Part shown: positions 5,635-6,371 of the stretch, piece after piece
How the letters are laid out: each line of letters opens with the position of its first letter
How positions within the stretch are numbered: the first letter of the stretch is position 1
Assembly (NCBI GenBank): GCA_003531345.1
Contig: DQGZ01000102.1
Coordinates: 1-6,371 of the forward strand
Reading direction: 5' to 3'
DNA length: 6,371 nucleotides
Source of the DNA: Alphaproteobacteria bacterium
GTDB taxonomy: Bacteria; Pseudomonadota; Alphaproteobacteria; Rickettsiales; UBA8987
Program-made: the position numbers and the translations under genes
Notes under the pieces: generated by a model
The model's database searches: none
The model's input: the letters and a program-made list of their open reading frames with translations, nothing else
Told to the model about the DNA's origin: nothing

Positions 5635-6371
5635 ATGTCGGTATTAGTAAATAAAAATACAAAAGTTATATGTCAGGGTTTTACTGGCTCTCAGGGTACG
5701 TTTCACTCTGAGCAAGCTGTTAAATACGGCACAAAAATGGTGGGTGGTGTTACACCTGGTAAAGGTGGCACTAAGCACCTTGACCTTCCAGTGTTTGATA
5801 CAGTATGGGACGCAAAACAAAAAACTGATGCAAATGCTTCTGTAATTTATGTTCCGCCTCCATTCGCAGCTGATGCAATATTAGAAGCTATTGACGCTGA
5901 AATTGAGCTTATAGTTTGCATAACTGAAGGTATACCAGTTTTAGATATGGTTAAAGTTAAACGAGCTTTATCTGGTAGTAAATCACGCCTTATTGGGCCT
6001 AACTGCCCTGGTATCATCACTCCTGATGAGTGTAAAATTGGTATCATGCCAGGCCATATTCACAAAAAAGGTAAAGTGGGTATTGTTAGCCGTTCTGGAA
6101 CTTTAACTTACGAAGCTGTGTTCCAAACAACTGCTCTTGGCTTGGGTCAGTCTACTTGTATTGGTATTGGTGGCGACCCTGTAAATGGCACAAACTTTAT
6201 TGATTGCCTAGATTTATTTCTTAAAGACCCTGAAACTGAGTCAATCATTATGATTGGCGAAATTGGCGGTTCAGCAGAGGAAGAAGCGGCAGAATTCTAT
6301 AAAAAATCTAAAGTTAAAAAACCTATCGCTGGCTTTATTGCTGGTAGAACTGCACCTCCAGGGAAAAGAAT
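5635..6371 (+). CDS. sucD: succinyl-CoA synthetase alpha subunit, 3' end beyond window
   Basis: The first 245 codons of the alpha subunit are present; the full protein is about 290 residues. SucD binds CoA and carries the phosphohistidine intermediate of the succinyl-CoA synthetase reaction. The N-terminal Rossmann-like CoA domain shows VICQGFTGSQGTFHSEQA (11-28), the VTPGKGG loop, VPPPFAADA (73-81) and CITEGIP. Then follow GPNCPGIITP (121-130), SRSGTLTYEA (152-161), GIGGDPVNGT, and GEIGGSAEEEAAEF with Glu209, equivalent to the catalytic Glu208 of E. coli. The window ends at PPGKR, just before the expected RMGHAGA segment with the active-site histidine. A strong ribosome site, AAGGAG at 5623-5628, lies six bases before the ATG. 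It overlaps the stop of the small upstream frame and follows sucC by 210 bases, so all three are probably co-transcribed. Confidence 0.95.
   Translation, partial: MSVLVNKNTKVICQGFTGSQGTFHSEQAVKYGTKMVGGVTPGKGGTKHLDLPVFDTVWDAKQKTDANASVIYVPPPFAADAILEAIDAEIELIVCITEGIPVLDMVKVKRALSGSKSRLIGPNCPGIITPDECKIGIMPGHIHKKGKVGIVSRSGTLTYEAVFQTTALGLGQSTCIGIGGDPVNGTNFIDCLDLFLKDPETESIIMIGEIGGSAEEEAAEFYKKSKVKKPIAGFIAGRTAPPGKR

Noticed and set aside
5847..6047. Minus-strand reading frame inside sucD
   Set aside because: It is opposite the conserved CoA-binding region of SucD, with no ribosome site or recognisable domain.

Overview
The window looks like a piece of an AT-rich alphaproteobacterial chromosome. The base composition is low-GC, and the SucC/SucD sequences read like those of low-GC alphaproteobacteria such as Rickettsiales-type lineages (for example the SucC start MNIHEYQAKEILRKFGVPT). 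This placement rests on recall of the families, not on a search.

Layout. At positions 1-59 the + strand carries what may be the last 18 codons of a gene that converges on the rest. From 2483 down to 68 three closely packed minus-strand genes form one probable operon: a 260-residue exported protein of unknown function, a 321-residue inverse-autotransporter (intimin/invasin-type) outer-membrane beta-barrel that has almost no passenger, and a small alpha/beta-hydrolase. Next, also on the minus strand, come a CinA-type MoaB/Mog-fold protein (3354-2602) and a small heat shock protein with a clear signal peptide (4131-3604). The spacer between those two genes (3355-3603) is almost entirely palindromic: a MITE-like element with 25-bp terminal inverted repeats and TA ends (3396-3568) sits inside a second, outer inverted repeat (3363-3602). 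A plausible promoter for the CinA gene lies inside the element.

From 4231 the + strand carries sucC and sucD, the two subunits of succinyl-CoA synthetase (TCA cycle, substrate-level phosphorylation). They are separated by a small reading frame for a membrane-anchored coiled-coil peptide. Its natural ATG, with a good Shine-Dalgarno, is cut off after two codons by what looks like a single-base deletion. sucD runs off the right end of the window just before the phosphohistidine region. hsp20 and sucC diverge from a 99-bp spacer with overlapping candidate promoters.

How the genes relate. The left operon is a cell-envelope module: an exported protein and a barrel, both with signal peptides, plus a hydrolase without one. 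The exported heat shock protein is also an envelope function but is a separate unit. sucC-sucD is housekeeping metabolism. The points most worth a second look are the nested palindromic element, the passenger-less barrel co-transcribed with an unknown exported protein, the periplasmic small heat shock protein, and the broken small membrane gene between sucC and sucD. No RNA gene or CRISPR array was seen. The only gene-free stretch near 300 bases is the palindromic spacer described above.
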